Assembly (NCBI RefSeq): GCF_011302055.1
Contig: NZ_CP049871.1
Coordinates: 2,004,501-2,068,500, forward strand
DNA from: Sphingomonas sinipercae
GTDB taxonomy: Bacteria > Pseudomonadota > Alphaproteobacteria > Sphingomonadales > Sphingomonadaceae
Length of the DNA: 64,000 nucleotides
Direction of reading: 5' to 3'
Shown here: in pieces, positions 17,820 through 28,431 of the stretch
Layout of the letters: every line of letters starts with the position of its first letter
How positions within the stretch are numbered: the first letter of the stretch is position 1
Notes under the pieces: generated by a model
Told to the model about the DNA's origin: nothing
Database searches by the model: none
What the model saw: only the letters and a program-made list of their open reading frames with translations
Program-made: the position numbers and the translations under genes

Positions 17820-18884
17820 CCAGTCGCTGAAGTGACGGCGGGCGAGGACCATGGCGCCGACGATCCCGGCGGCGAACAAGGCGATTTCGAGCGCGCCGCT
17901 GGCGGCCTCCGTCGCCGGGCCCAACCCGTGTTCGCCGAATAGCGCGCCGACCGCATCGATCCGCAGCCGCGAGTTGGGAAAATTGCGGGCCAGCAGGTCG
18001 AGGCTGCCGAGCATCAGCCGCCCGCCAGACAGGATGATGACCAGCCCGGCCACTGCGCCGACTGCAGCGCCCAGAAGCGCGCTTCGGCGTGCGGGTGCAA
18101 GCGGCGTGAACCGAGTCGCAAGCCATGCGGCAAGGCCGACCGCGGCACCGGTCAGAGCACCCTCGCCAGCGCCGGTGATATCGCCGGGCGACTGGCCGAA
18201 CAGGAGGCTGAACCCGTCGACGCCAAGCAGCTTGGTGAAAGCGCCGACCAGCAATCCGCCGGCCGCCCCGCCCGCCATTTTCCAGGCCCATTGCGGGCCC
18301 TTGGCAAAGCCGGCCGCGGCAACCCCGAACGAGACGCCCAACCCGCCAAGGATGGCGACGACGATCGTCAGGCTGACCAGCACCAGCAGCATCGAGATAC
18401 CGCCCGCACCCCGCTGCGTCGGGTCGGAAGTGGCGAGCAGGCCGTAAACGAGCCCCCCCAACAGCCCCGCCATGCCCGCGCCGATGGTCCCGGCCACTCC
18501 GGTCAGCAGGAACTCGCGTGCCGAATAATGGCTCGGCGCGGGCGGAGCTTCGCGCGCCACGCCGCCCCCCGGCCCGACCGATGCGATGAAGCGGTACCCG
18601 TGCTTTGGCACCGTCTCGATCAGGCGGGGCCGGCTGGCGCTGTCGCCAAGTTGCCGCCGAAGCGTCTTGATGCACTGGGTCAGCGCTTCGTCCGTGACCG
18701 GGACGCCGCGCCAGACCTCCTCCAGGAAGCGGTCCTTGGTAATCAGCTTGCCATGCTCGCGGACCAATAACGCGAGCGCGTCGAAGTAACGCGCGTTCAC
18801 CTCGACCGTCTCGTCCCCCTCCCGCAGCTGCCGGTCAGCGACGTCGAGCTGGAAACGGTCGAAAGCGAAGGTTTGCGGCGCCAT
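17811..18884 (-). CDS. winged-helix regulator fused to a polytopic membrane domain
   Basis: A 357-residue protein from ATG at 18884. Residues about 5-100 form an OmpR/CadC-type winged helix ([20 protein letters not shown], then [14 protein letters not shown] and [12 protein letters not shown]). Instead of a receiver or a single membrane helix, the remaining 250 residues are Gly/Ala-rich with about six hydrophobic segments, e.g. [20 protein letters not shown] and a final [20 protein letters not shown] helix. This looks like a membrane-bound one-component regulator whose sensor is the membrane domain. Its targets are unknown. It is divergent from ftsH (148 bases between starts). Confidence 0.82.
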   Translation of the reverse strand: MAPQTFAFDRFQLDVADRQLREGDETVEVNARYFDALALLVREHGKLITKDRFLEEVWRGVPVTDEALTQCIKTLRRQLGDSASRPRLIETVPKHGYRFIASVGPGGGVAREAPPAPSHYSAREFLLTGVAGTIGAGMAGLLGGLVYGLLATSDPTQRGAGGISMLLVLVSLTIVVAILGGLGVSFGVAAAGFAKGPQWAWKMAGGAAGGLLVGAFTKLLGVDGFSLLFGQSPGDITGAGEGALTGAAVGLAAWLATRFTPLAPARRSALLGAAVGAVAGLVIILSGGRLMLGSLDLLARNFPNSRLRIDAVGALFGEHGLGPATEAASGALEIALFAAGIVGAMVLARRHFSDWLR

Positions 18885-19032
18885 TGACGAAGCTTCAGCA
18901 TGGCCGCCCAAGGTTGGCAACCGGCGAGGCTTCGGCACCGCCGTTCATGCCTTCCTAAGCGGCGCATTGTTATTGACTGGCGAGAGCTTATCTTGGCCCC
19001 AAAGCGGCAGTGACGCCGACGCGAGAGACCGA

Positions 19033-20979
<1,947 letters not shown>

Positions 20980-21043
20980 CGTTCAACTGGCGTTCACTGC
21001 AAGTCCTCCTACTTCTCGTGACCACGAGGGGGGAGGATTTCTA

Positions 21044-21424
21044 ATGGTGCGTGCGGGTGTATTGGCGGCTTTGGTCGCCGCAGTGTGGGCGGCCCCTGCC
21101 TCGGCGCAGTCGATGCGCGCCGACATCTTCCTGCAAAAGGCCGATGCACTCGCAGCCAAGGGGCCGCTGGCCCTGCTTTCCGGCGACATGGGCAAGCTCA
21201 AGGCCGAGATGCGCGGCTCGGCCGAGCAGCTTCGTGCGGAGCGGCTGGCTGCCGTCAAGGCCGGGCAGAAGCCCGTTTACTGCCCACCGGCACAGCAGGG
21301 CAACCTTGGGGTGAGCGAGATCCTTGATCACTTCCGCTCGATTCCCGTCGCTGAACGGTCGCGGATGACCACTAAGGACGCATTCAAGCGGCTGATGATG
21401 AAGAAATATCCCTGCCCGGCTTAG
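21044..21424 (+). CDS. small secreted Cys-containing protein (Rap1a/Tai-like)
   Basis: A 126-residue product from ATG at 21044 behind a very strong GGGGGGAGGA (from about 21027). Signal peptide MVRAGVLAALVAAVWAAPASA then QSMRAD. The mature part ends in a compact domain with two Cys (KPVYCPP and KKYPCPA) and a PVAERSRMTTKDAFKRLM segment, the pattern of Rap1a/Tai-type domains, which occur in type VI immunity proteins and many stand-alone periplasmic proteins. No type VI genes are nearby, so immunity is not implied. Convergent with the DUF3667 gene, stops sharing 4 bases. Confidence 0.75.
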   Translation: MVRAGVLAALVAAVWAAPASAQSMRADIFLQKADALAAKGPLALLSGDMGKLKAEMRGSAEQLRAERLAAVKAGQKPVYCPPAQQGNLGVSEILDHFRSIPVAERSRMTTKDAFKRLMMKKYPCPA

Positions 21425-22542
21425 CCGAGCACGCCGAGAAACAGCAGCAGCGCCATGAAGATGATCGACGCGGTGAACGCAAAGACGATCAGCACGGCGG
21501 TCCGCCATAAGGCGCTGAACCGCCCAAGTGCGTAAGCCCCGCGCAGCTGCCGGTACATGTGCACCGGCGGCACCAGCGCGATCGCCCAGCCCGCGACCCA
21601 ACCGGGCAAGCCGATCGCCCGTAAGAGGCTAAGCGCGATGAAGCCCAGGGTCATGAACGCCAGCGAGTAAGTGACGAAAACGGTGTGGTCGTACGCCCGA
21701 TACTGGCGATAACGCCGGCGGTGCAGGAAAAGCAGCCAGACGAACGGGACCGAGATGGGAATGAGCGCCCAGGAAAATTTGTAGGCGCTGTTCTGGACCT
21801 TGTAGAGTAGCAGCTTCGGGTTCTCCTTCGCCTTCATGTAGGCAGCGTCGAACCAGCCCGGAATCGTCGCGTCGGCGGCCGCGGTCACCTTTTCGCCAAC
21901 GACATTACCAGTTGGCGTTTCCGGCGCGCTTTGCACCTGGGCGCCCATGCTTTCGAAAATCGTCGCCTGCAGGTCGATCGCCTTGCGCATCCGGGCAATT
22001 TCGCGATCGACCTCGGCGGTTGGCTCGCCCTGCTTCGCCATCGTCGCCCGGCGCGTTTCCAGCGCCTTCAACTCCGCCAAATTCTCGGTTTGCGCCTGGG
22101 CAAGGTCGCGCTTGGTCTCGGCGCTGGCCTCCGGCGTCGAATTGAAGTGCAGCGGACCGCCGACCAGGGAGACGATTGCGAACATCAGGAAAACGCTGAA
22201 CAGGAACAGCGCGACCGGCGAGACGAAGCGGGCGCGTTGCCCGCCGATATAGTCGCGGGTGAGCTCGCCGGGTCGCCAGGCAAGCTTGGGCAACGTCCGC
22301 CAGATCTTGCCTTCGAAGTGAAAGACGCCGTGCAGCAAATCGTGGAAGAACGCGCCGAGGGTGCGGTGCACATGCGCCTGCTGGCCGCAGCATTGGCAAT
22401 ACGGGCCGGTCAGGTCGCAACCGCAGTTCAGGCAGCGTTTCTCATGCGTGTGGCCGTCGGCCTCCCCCGCCGTTGGCTCGACGGCGCGGCCCAGCATTCC
22501 ACCGGTCACCGCTTCGCCGATCGCTTCGAGTTCGCCGCTCAC
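21421..22542 (-). CDS. DUF3667 zinc-ribbon membrane protein (copy 1)
   Basis: A 373-residue protein from a GTG at 22542 preceded by AGGAGGGG. The N-terminal zinc ribbon is CLNCGCDLTGPYCQCCGQ (four paired Cys, about residues 36-53), followed by the family's HRTLGAFFHDLLHGVFHFEG segment, then a first membrane segment (FLFSVFLMFAIVSLVGG), a soluble insert of about 120 residues rich in charged and Gln residues, and three or four C-terminal membrane helices. DUF3667 has no assigned function. It lies 12 bases downstream of a paralogue on the same strand, so the pair is one operon. Confidence 0.88.
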   Translation of the reverse strand: MSGELEAIGEAVTGGMLGRAVEPTAGEADGHTHEKRCLNCGCDLTGPYCQCCGQQAHVHRTLGAFFHDLLHGVFHFEGKIWRTLPKLAWRPGELTRDYIGGQRARFVSPVALFLFSVFLMFAIVSLVGGPLHFNSTPEASAETKRDLAQAQTENLAELKALETRRATMAKQGEPTAEVDREIARMRKAIDLQATIFESMGAQVQSAPETPTGNVVGEKVTAAADATIPGWFDAAYMKAKENPKLLLYKVQNSAYKFSWALIPISVPFVWLLFLHRRRYRQYRAYDHTVFVTYSLAFMTLGFIALSLLRAIGLPGWVAGWAIALVPPVHMYRQLRGAYALGRFSALWRTAVLIVFAFTASIIFMALLLFLGVLG

Positions 22543-22554
22543 CGTGAGCCCCTC

Positions 22555-23472
22555 CTACCCCAGCATCCCGCCGAACAGCAGCAGCATGAAGAACAGGATG
22601 CAGGCGAGGACGGCGAAGGCCATCATCGCCGCGGTCCGCCACAGCGCGCTCGGGACCGGCAGCGAATAGGCGCCGCGAAGCTGCCGATACATGTGGATCG
22701 GCGGCACCACGAACGGGATCAGCGCGAGCGGCCCGATCAGCCCGGTCATTTTCAGAAGCGTGTAGGCGACCGCGAACAGGCTCATGAACGCGATGGAATA
22801 GGTCACGAAGACGGCGTGACCGTAGGCGCGATATTGTTCGCGGTACCGCCGCCGGTTGAGGAACAGCAGCCACACTAGCGGGATCGAGATCGGGATCAGC
22901 GCCCAGGAGAATTTATAGGAGTTGCTGGACAGCTTGTAGGCCAGCAATTCGGGGTTGGCCTTCGCATGTCGCCACGCTTCGTCGATGACCCGCAACGGCC
23001 GCGGCGCATCGCTGAGATCGATGTCGACCGGAGCCGTGGTCGCCGCTTCGACCTTCACTTCGCTGCGCGTGCGCCGCTCATAGGCCTTGGCACCCAGCAG
23101 GCTGAGAACGGCGAACATCAGGAAGACCGAAAACAGGAACATTGCGAACGGCGACAGGAAGCGGCCCCGCTCGCCGTGAATATAGCGCCGAGTTAATTCG
23201 CCCGGATGCAGCGCCAGCATCGGCAGCGTGCGCCAGAACTTTCCTTCGAAATGAAACACGCTGTGGGTGAGATCGTGAAGGAACGCGCCGAAGCTGCGAT
23301 GAATGTGCTCCGCCTGCCCGCACCGATGGCAATATTCGCCGGCCAGCGGCGAGCCGCAGTTGAGGCAATGGCCGCCAGTGAACGGGACGCTCCCGACGCC
23401 GCGCGCGGCTTCGCTGCCGGCCACGCCGCCAGCGCCTTCATCCCGATGCATGTCAGCCTGTGCCCGCCCCAT
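22555..23472 (-). CDS. DUF3667 zinc-ribbon membrane protein (copy 2)
   Basis: A 305-residue paralogue of the downstream gene, starting with ATG at 23472. The zinc ribbon is CLNCGSPLAGEYCHRCGQ, then HRSFGAFLHDLTHSVFHFEG and PGELTRRYIHGERGRFLSP, nearly identical in order to copy 1. The soluble insert between the first and later membrane helices is about 70 residues shorter than in copy 1, and this is the main difference. The C-terminal helices (ALIPISIPLVWLLFLNRRRY, MMAFAVLACILFFMLLLFGG) match. The two genes look like a tandem duplication followed by divergence of the insert. Confidence 0.88.
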   Translation of the reverse strand: MGRAQADMHRDEGAGGVAGSEAARGVGSVPFTGGHCLNCGSPLAGEYCHRCGQAEHIHRSFGAFLHDLTHSVFHFEGKFWRTLPMLALHPGELTRRYIHGERGRFLSPFAMFLFSVFLMFAVLSLLGAKAYERRTRSEVKVEAATTAPVDIDLSDAPRPLRVIDEAWRHAKANPELLAYKLSSNSYKFSWALIPISIPLVWLLFLNRRRYREQYRAYGHAVFVTYSIAFMSLFAVAYTLLKMTGLIGPLALIPFVVPPIHMYRQLRGAYSLPVPSALWRTAAMMAFAVLACILFFMLLLFGGMLG

Positions 23473-23530
23473 TCGCCCTTTCCCCAGCGCACGTTAGGCG
23501 GGACTGCGCGGCCATGCTAGCGGTGATGGA

Positions 23531-24166
23531 ATGAAGCGGGTCGGGCTTTTGGGAGGTTCGTTCAACCCAGCGCATCGCGGGCACCGGCGGCTGAGCCTGG
23601 CGGCGATGCGCGCGCTCCAACTCGACGAAGTGTGGTGGCTGGTTTCCCCGGGCAACCCGCTCAAGGATGCCCGCGACATGGCCGACTACGAAGCGAGGTT
23701 GGCTTCGGCCCACATCGTGGCCGAGGGGACTGCGATCGTCGTCAGCGACTTCGAACGGCAGGCCGGCACGCGCTATACGGTGGATACGCTTCGGGCGCTG
23801 CTTCCGGCCTATCCGCAACACCGCTTCATCTGGATGATGGGGAGCGACACCCTGCCGGACTTTCACCGCTGGAGGCACTGGCGGCGGCTCGCCGGGCTGG
23901 TGCCGATTGCGGTGCTTCCAAGGCCCGGCTATGATGCCAAGGCCCAGGCGGCGCGCGCGATGGGCTGGCTGAGGGGGTTCGTCCATCCCTCCAGCGAGGC
24001 GAAGCATTGGACGGAGTGGAGTCCACCGGCGATCACTTTTCTTCGACTGCCGACCGACCCGACTTCCGCAACCGCTTTGCGCGCGCTTGACCCCGACTGG
24101 CATCTGCATCTGCCCACTGGCCCGACTCCGCGGACCGATGATGCGCCGGACCCGCTACAAGATTAG
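23531..24166 (+). CDS. nadD: nicotinate-nucleotide adenylyltransferase
   Basis: A 211-residue NAD-biosynthesis enzyme that joins nicotinate mononucleotide and ATP. The nucleotidyltransferase signature GLLGGSFNPAHRGHRRLS (GGSFNP plus HxGH, residues 5-22) is followed by VWWLVSPGNPLK and the C-terminal ISxT-like part (RLPTDPTSATALR) usual for NadD. The start at 23531 precedes the signature by 4 residues. It heads a run of same-strand genes nadD-rsfS-(serine hydrolase)-rlmH-envC-ctpA that is a conserved alphaproteobacterial neighbourhood apart from the hydrolase. Confidence 0.95.
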   Translation: MKRVGLLGGSFNPAHRGHRRLSLAAMRALQLDEVWWLVSPGNPLKDARDMADYEARLASAHIVAEGTAIVVSDFERQAGTRYTVDTLRALLPAYPQHRFIWMMGSDTLPDFHRWRHWRRLAGLVPIAVLPRPGYDAKAQAARAMGWLRGFVHPSSEAKHWTEWSPPAITFLRLPTDPTSATALRALDPDWHLHLPTGPTPRTDDAPDPLQD

Positions 24167-24174
24167 GAGAGCAC

Positions 24175-24576
24175 TTGCCCGACCCTGAAACCGACCCCGC
24201 CAAGGCCGCGCCACAGCCGGCGGACGTCGACAAGCTTCACCAGCTGGTGCTCCAGTCGCTCGACGACGATCAGGCGGTCGAAGTCGTCTCGATCCCGCTC
24301 GGCGGCAAGTCGAATATTGCCGACCATATGGTGATCGCGTCCGGCCGTTCGACGCGCCAGGTTGCGTCCATGGCTAACAAATTAGCCGATCGCGTTAAGC
24401 AAGAGTTCGGAAAAATCGTGCGAATAGAGGGGCTGCCGACGGCGGACTGGGTGCTGATCGACGCCGATGACGTGATTGTGCACCTGTTTCGGCCGGAAGT
24501 GAGGAGTTTCTACAATCTCGAACGGATGTGGGCATTTGGCGATGATTCGAGCGTAAGCGCATCGCAAGACGGGTGA
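24175..24576 (+). CDS. rsfS: ribosome silencing factor RsfS
   Basis: A 133-residue Iojap/RsfS protein that binds ribosomal protein L14 and blocks subunit joining in starved cells. The start is a TTG at 24175 with AGGAGA directly overlapping the nadD stop; there is no ATG in the usable region. The core includes DDQAVEVVSIPLGGKSNIAD, the SGRSTRQV strand, GLPTADWVLIDADDVIVHLF and FYNLERMW, all typical of the family. The N-terminal 20 residues are an unstructured extension. The TGA overlaps a GTG of the following hydrolase gene. Confidence 0.95.
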   Translation: MPDPETDPAKAAPQPADVDKLHQLVLQSLDDDQAVEVVSIPLGGKSNIADHMVIASGRSTRQVASMANKLADRVKQEFGKIVRIEGLPTADWVLIDADDVIVHLFRPEVRSFYNLERMWAFGDDSSVSASQDG

Positions 24577-24584
24577 GGGCAACA

Positions 24585-25427
24585 ATGCGACTGACAGCGA
24601 TCTTCCTGTGCCTGCTGGCGTTTATCGCCCAGCCCGCCGCAGCCGCGACCTCGCCCAGCCTGTGGGGCCTGGAACGCCAGCTCTCGTCGCTTCTTTCGAC
24701 CAAGTCCGCCGATGTCGGCGTCGCCGCGCTCGATCTCAACACGGGCGAGATGGTCAGCTTCAAGGGCGACCACCCCTTTCCGATGGCAAGCACCGTCAAG
24801 GTCGCGGTCGCCGCACTCTACCTTGCCCAGGTCGATCACGGCCGCCGCTCGCTTGACGATACCATCAGCGGACAAAGCGCTCGCAGCCTGATGCGCCGGA
24901 TGCTGATCCACAGCGACAATGGCGCCACGGACGTGCTGATCCGCGATCTCGGCGGGCCCCAGGCGCTCGATAGCTGGCTCAAGGACAATGGCGTCCAGGG
25001 CCTGCGCGTGGACCGCACCATCGCGCAGCTGCTGCGCGACAAGCGCGACCTTTGGGATCGCCGCGATTCCAGCACGCCGACGGCGATGGTCGACCTGCTG
25101 CGCCGGATCTACAAGGCGGAGCTGATCACGCCCAAGAGCCGCAACTATTTGCTCGACGTGATGGGCCAGTGCCAGACCGGCAAAAATCGGATCAAGGGCC
25201 TGCTCCCAGGCGTCCCGGTCGAGCACAAGACGGGCACGCTGAACGGCTATTCCAGCGACGTCGGCTTCATCACCATGCCGGACGGCCGCCGGGTCGCGGT
25301 CGCCTTCTTCGCGCGCGGCGGCGACGATCGCCCACGCACTATCGCGCAGGCCGCCCGCGCCATCTACGACGGCTTCTGGGCCAAGCTCAGCAGCTTCGGC
25401 TTTGCCGGGAACGGCAGCCCGCGCTAA
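24585..25427 (+). CDS. class A beta-lactamase-fold serine hydrolase lacking Glu166
   Basis: A 280-residue secreted protein with signal peptide MRLTAIFLCLLAFIAQPAAA. It has the three serine-active-site motifs in class A spacing: S-x-x-K in MASTVKVAVAA (about residues 66-76), SDN in HSDNGATD, and KTG in EHKTGTLNG. The omega loop, however, reads RVDRTIAQLLRD where class A enzymes have R-x-x-R-x-E-x-x-L-N, so the deacylating Glu166 is replaced by Ile. It therefore probably is not an efficient beta-lactamase; a slow penicillin-binding or peptidase-like role is more likely. ATG at 24585 is preferred to the GTG at 24573. It interrupts the usual rsfS-rlmH pair. Confidence 0.85.
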   Translation: MRLTAIFLCLLAFIAQPAAAATSPSLWGLERQLSSLLSTKSADVGVAALDLNTGEMVSFKGDHPFPMASTVKVAVAALYLAQVDHGRRSLDDTISGQSARSLMRRMLIHSDNGATDVLIRDLGGPQALDSWLKDNGVQGLRVDRTIAQLLRDKRDLWDRRDSSTPTAMVDLLRRIYKAELITPKSRNYLLDVMGQCQTGKNRIKGLLPGVPVEHKTGTLNGYSSDVGFITMPDGRRVAVAFFARGGDDRPRTIAQAARAIYDGFWAKLSSFGFAGNGSPR

Positions 25428-25436
25428 GCGGGCGAG

Positions 25437-25859
25437 GTGCTTCTCCACATCGTCGCTCGCGGAAAGATCGGCCGGTCCCCGGAGGGCGAGCTGGTCGATC
25501 GCTACCTGAAGCGGATTTCCTGGCCGACCAGGCTCACCGAACTGCCCGACCGCGGCGGAACCGCGCCGCCGCTGCCCGCCAACAGCATCACGGTCTATCT
25601 CGACGAGAAAGGGGCGTCGCTCTCCTCGACGGAACTCGCCCGAAAGCTCGAACAATGGCGCGACGACGGCAAGCGCGAGGCTCGCTTCGTCATCGGCGCC
25701 GCTGACGGCCATGGCGATGCCGAACGCGCCGGCGCCGACCTGCTGCTGTCGTTCGGCTCCGCGACCTGGCCGCACCTGCTGGCCCGGGCGATGCTTGCCG
25801 AACAATTGTTCAGGGCGACATCGATCCTTGCCAACCATCCCTATCATCGCGACGGTTGA
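25437..25859 (+). CDS. rlmH: 23S rRNA pseudouridine-1915 N3-methyltransferase
   Basis: A 140-residue SPOUT methyltransferase that modifies helix 69 of 23S rRNA. The start is GTG at 25437, 9 bases after the upstream stop. The C-terminal knot carries ARFVIGAADGHG and the invariant end ANHPYHRDG, and the N-terminus MLLHIVARGKIGRSPEGELV matches the family. RlmH usually has GGADG where this protein has GAADG, a small change at the cofactor loop. The next gene, envC-like, starts 3 bases after the stop. Confidence 0.95.
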   Translation: MLLHIVARGKIGRSPEGELVDRYLKRISWPTRLTELPDRGGTAPPLPANSITVYLDEKGASLSSTELARKLEQWRDDGKREARFVIGAADGHGDAERAGADLLLSFGSATWPHLLARAMLAEQLFRATSILANHPYHRDG

Positions 25860-25862
25860 GCG

Positions 25863-27047
25863 ATGCGCCGGATTTTCGCCCCGATCGTGCTGTTGATGGC
25901 CGGCCCGGCGGCGCTCGCGGCCGGGCCCGCCCCGTCCGGGCCGGCCGACCCGCTGCAACTGCAGCTTCAAGACGCGCGGCGCGAGGCGGCGCAGGCGGAA
26001 AGCCAGCAGCAGAAGATCGAGCGAGCCGCCGCCGCGGCGCGCAACGCGGCCACCCGGCTTCGGCTCGAGCAACTGGCCGCCGCGCAGGCGATCATGGCGC
26101 AGGAAGCCCGAATCAGTTCGGCTGACGCCGAGGCGAGCCTGCTCGCACAGCAATTGTCGGCGCAGCGGCAGCGTTTGGCCGCCGAGCGCGCCCCCTTGTC
26201 GTCGCTGCTCGCTGGCCTTGCGCTGAGCGGCCGGCGCCCCTTGGTCTCGCTGATCGCCGGCGGCGGATCGCCGGAGGAACTGGTCAAGCTCAACCTATTG
26301 GTCAAAGCCGTTACGCCGGCGATCGAGGCGCGGACCGCCGCTCTCGCGCAACAGGTCGAACGAGTGGCGCAGCTGCAGTCTGCGGCGATCGAGGCAAAGG
26401 GCGCCGCCTCGACCGGCCGGCACCTCCTGGCCCGCCGCAAGGTGGCGCTTGCGAAGCTTGAGGCCAAAGCCCTCGCCCTCGCCGATCGGCGCGGCAGCGA
26501 AGCCTTGGTCCAGGGGGACGTGACGCTGGCGCGCGGGGAACATCTGTCCGACCTGCAACGCGAGGACGCCGACAGCCGTTACGCGCGGACGGCGGCGGCG
26601 GAGCTCGCCCGACTTGGCCCAATCCCCCTCCCCGATGCCGCCGGCCAGGTCGCGCGCCCGCCGCTCAATTATTCGCTGCCCGTCCAGGCGGCGGTTACCG
26701 AGGGCCTCGGCAGCATCAGCGAAACCGGCGTCCGGTCGCGCGGGATCACCTTCGCCACGCGGCGCGGCGTCCCGGTGCTCGCCCCGGCCGACGGCACCAT
26801 CGTCTTCGCCGGCCCGTTTCGCGATTACGACGGCGTCATCATCCTCGACCATGGCGGCGGCTGGCGGAGCGTGCTGGTCAACGCCGGCTCGACCTTGCCC
26901 AAGGGCAGCCGGGTCGTCGCTCGACAGCGGATCGGACTTGCGCTTGGACAGTTGGAATTGCAGCTGCAAAGCGGCGGTCGCCCGGTCTCCGCCGCCATCA
27001 TCGCAGGTTCATCTGCGATGCTGTCAAAAACCGCGCAATCCGACTAG
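25863..27047 (+). CDS. EnvC-like murein hydrolase activator (degenerate LytM/M23)
   Basis: A 394-residue periplasmic protein. Signal peptide MRRIFAPIVLLMAGPAALAA, then a long Ala/Gln/Glu/Arg coiled coil (about residues 35-230) and a C-terminal LytM domain (about 275-385). In active M23 peptidases zinc is held by H-x(n)-D and H-x-H. Here the first site reads GVRSRGITFATRRG and the last LGQLELQLQSGGRP, so all the ligands are missing. That is the known state of EnvC, which activates amidases at the septum rather than cutting peptidoglycan. It lies between rlmH and ctpA, the normal place in alphaproteobacteria. Confidence 0.88.
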   Translation: MRRIFAPIVLLMAGPAALAAGPAPSGPADPLQLQLQDARREAAQAESQQQKIERAAAAARNAATRLRLEQLAAAQAIMAQEARISSADAEASLLAQQLSAQRQRLAAERAPLSSLLAGLALSGRRPLVSLIAGGGSPEELVKLNLLVKAVTPAIEARTAALAQQVERVAQLQSAAIEAKGAASTGRHLLARRKVALAKLEAKALALADRRGSEALVQGDVTLARGEHLSDLQREDADSRYARTAAAELARLGPIPLPDAAGQVARPPLNYSLPVQAAVTEGLGSISETGVRSRGITFATRRGVPVLAPADGTIVFAGPFRDYDGVIILDHGGGWRSVLVNAGSTLPKGSRVVARQRIGLALGQLELQLQSGGRPVSAAIIAGSSAMLSKTAQSD

Positions 27048-27076
27048 GCTGAAGCGACAAGCAGGAACGGTTCGAG

Positions 27077-28429
27077 ATGAAGATGATCAACAAGGTGCTT
27101 CCGCCGCTGGCGCTCGTCGGGGCGCTTGCGTTCGTTCCCGTCGCGACCAGCTCGCTCGCCGCCGCGGACGTGACCAATTACCAAGAACTCGAGAAGTTCA
27201 TGAGCGTCTACGAGCGGGTGAAGGCGACCTACGTCGAACCTGTTGACGACAAGGTCCTGATCAACGGCGCCATCAACGGGATGCTGGCCGCGCTCGACCC
27301 GCATTCAAGCTATGTCGAGCAGTCGGATTACGACACGCTCAAGACGACCACCGACGGCGACTACGGTGGCCTGGGCGTCAACTTCACGATTGAGGACGGG
27401 GCGATCAAGGTCATCACCCCGACCGAGGACACGCCGGCCTGGCGCGCCGGAATCAAGGCCGGCGACTACATCACCAAGATCAACGGCGAGTTGGTCTATG
27501 ACGTGACCCTCGACGAAGCGGCCGAGAAGATGCGCGGCCCGGCGGGCTCGCCGATCAAGCTGACTGTGGTCCGGGCCGGCCGCGACAAGCCGTTTGACGT
27601 GACGATCGTGCGCGAGCGGATCGCGCTTCGCCCGGTGAAGTGGGAGATCAAGGACGGCGTTGGCTACATCGACGTCAACAGCTTTTCCGGCAACTCCGGG
27701 GAGGCGGTCGAAGCGGCGCTGACGGCGATCGACAAGGCCAGCAGCGGCAAGCTGCTCGGCTACGTCCTCGATATGCGCGGCAACCCGGGTGGACTGGTCG
27801 ATGAAGCCGTGAAGATCAGCGACGCGTTCCTTGAGCGCGGCGAAGTCGTTTCCCAGCGCGGGCGCGAAAAGGGCGACATCGAACGTTATTACGCACGCCC
27901 CGGGGACATGGCGCACGGCCTGCCGGTGATCGTCCTGGTCGACGTCGGTTCCGCCTCGGCCGCCGAAATCGTCGCCGGTGCGCTCCAGGACCAGCGGCGC
28001 GCGCTGGTGATGGGCGAACGGACCTTCGGCAAGGGCAGCGTCCAGACGGTGGTCCAGACCGGGCCGCGGGCCGCGCTTCGGCTGACCACGGCGCGTTACT
28101 ACACGCCGTCCGGCCGCTCGGTTCAGGCCGGCGGCATCGACCCCGACATCGTCGTCCCGCAGCTCTCCGATCCCGATTACAAGGATCGGCCGCGCGTGCG
28201 CGAAGCCGACCTTCGCCGGCACCTGCTCAGCCAGGCGAACGCCGACGACAAGCTGCTGCAGGAAGACGATCCGACCAAGGATCCGCGCTTCTCGGCTTCC
28301 GCCGAAGAGCTGAAGGCTAAGGGCATCAAGGACTTCCAGCTCGACTATGCGGTCAAGACGCTCAAGCGGCTTGCCGGACGCGGCACCGCCGTAGCTGCTG
28401 CCGCATCGCCGAAGGGCAAGTCGCGCTAG
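27077..28429 (+). CDS. ctpA: S41 carboxyl-terminal processing protease
   Basis: A 450-residue periplasmic serine protease with a signal peptide (MKMINKVLPPLALVGALAFV, cleavage near SLAA). Order: an N-terminal cap, a PDZ domain (about 85-175; GGLGVNFTIEDGAIKVITP) and the S41 catalytic domain, with substrate-binding LDMRGNPGGLVDEAVKI, the nucleophile Ser in DVGSASAAEIVAGALQD and the general-base Lys in TFGKGSVQTV. A C-terminal tail of about 100 residues rich in charged residues follows. Such proteases trim C-termini of envelope proteins and regulate peptidoglycan hydrolases, consistent with the adjacent envC-like gene. Confidence 0.95.
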   Translation: MKMINKVLPPLALVGALAFVPVATSSLAAADVTNYQELEKFMSVYERVKATYVEPVDDKVLINGAINGMLAALDPHSSYVEQSDYDTLKTTTDGDYGGLGVNFTIEDGAIKVITPTEDTPAWRAGIKAGDYITKINGELVYDVTLDEAAEKMRGPAGSPIKLTVVRAGRDKPFDVTIVRERIALRPVKWEIKDGVGYIDVNSFSGNSGEAVEAALTAIDKASSGKLLGYVLDMRGNPGGLVDEAVKISDAFLERGEVVSQRGREKGDIERYYARPGDMAHGLPVIVLVDVGSASAAEIVAGALQDQRRALVMGERTFGKGSVQTVVQTGPRAALRLTTARYYTPSGRSVQAGGIDPDIVVPQLSDPDYKDRPRVREADLRRHLLSQANADDKLLQEDDPTKDPRFSASAEELKAKGIKDFQLDYAVKTLKRLAGRGTAVAAAASPKGKSR

Positions 28430-28431
28430 CC

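Noticed and set aside
21044..21424. type VI secretion immunity protein
   Set aside because: The Rap1a/Tai-like pattern is weak and there are no type VI secretion or effector genes nearby.
24585..25427. functional class A beta-lactamase resistance gene
   Set aside because: The deacylating Glu of the omega loop is missing, so resistance is not supported despite SxxK, SDN and KTG.
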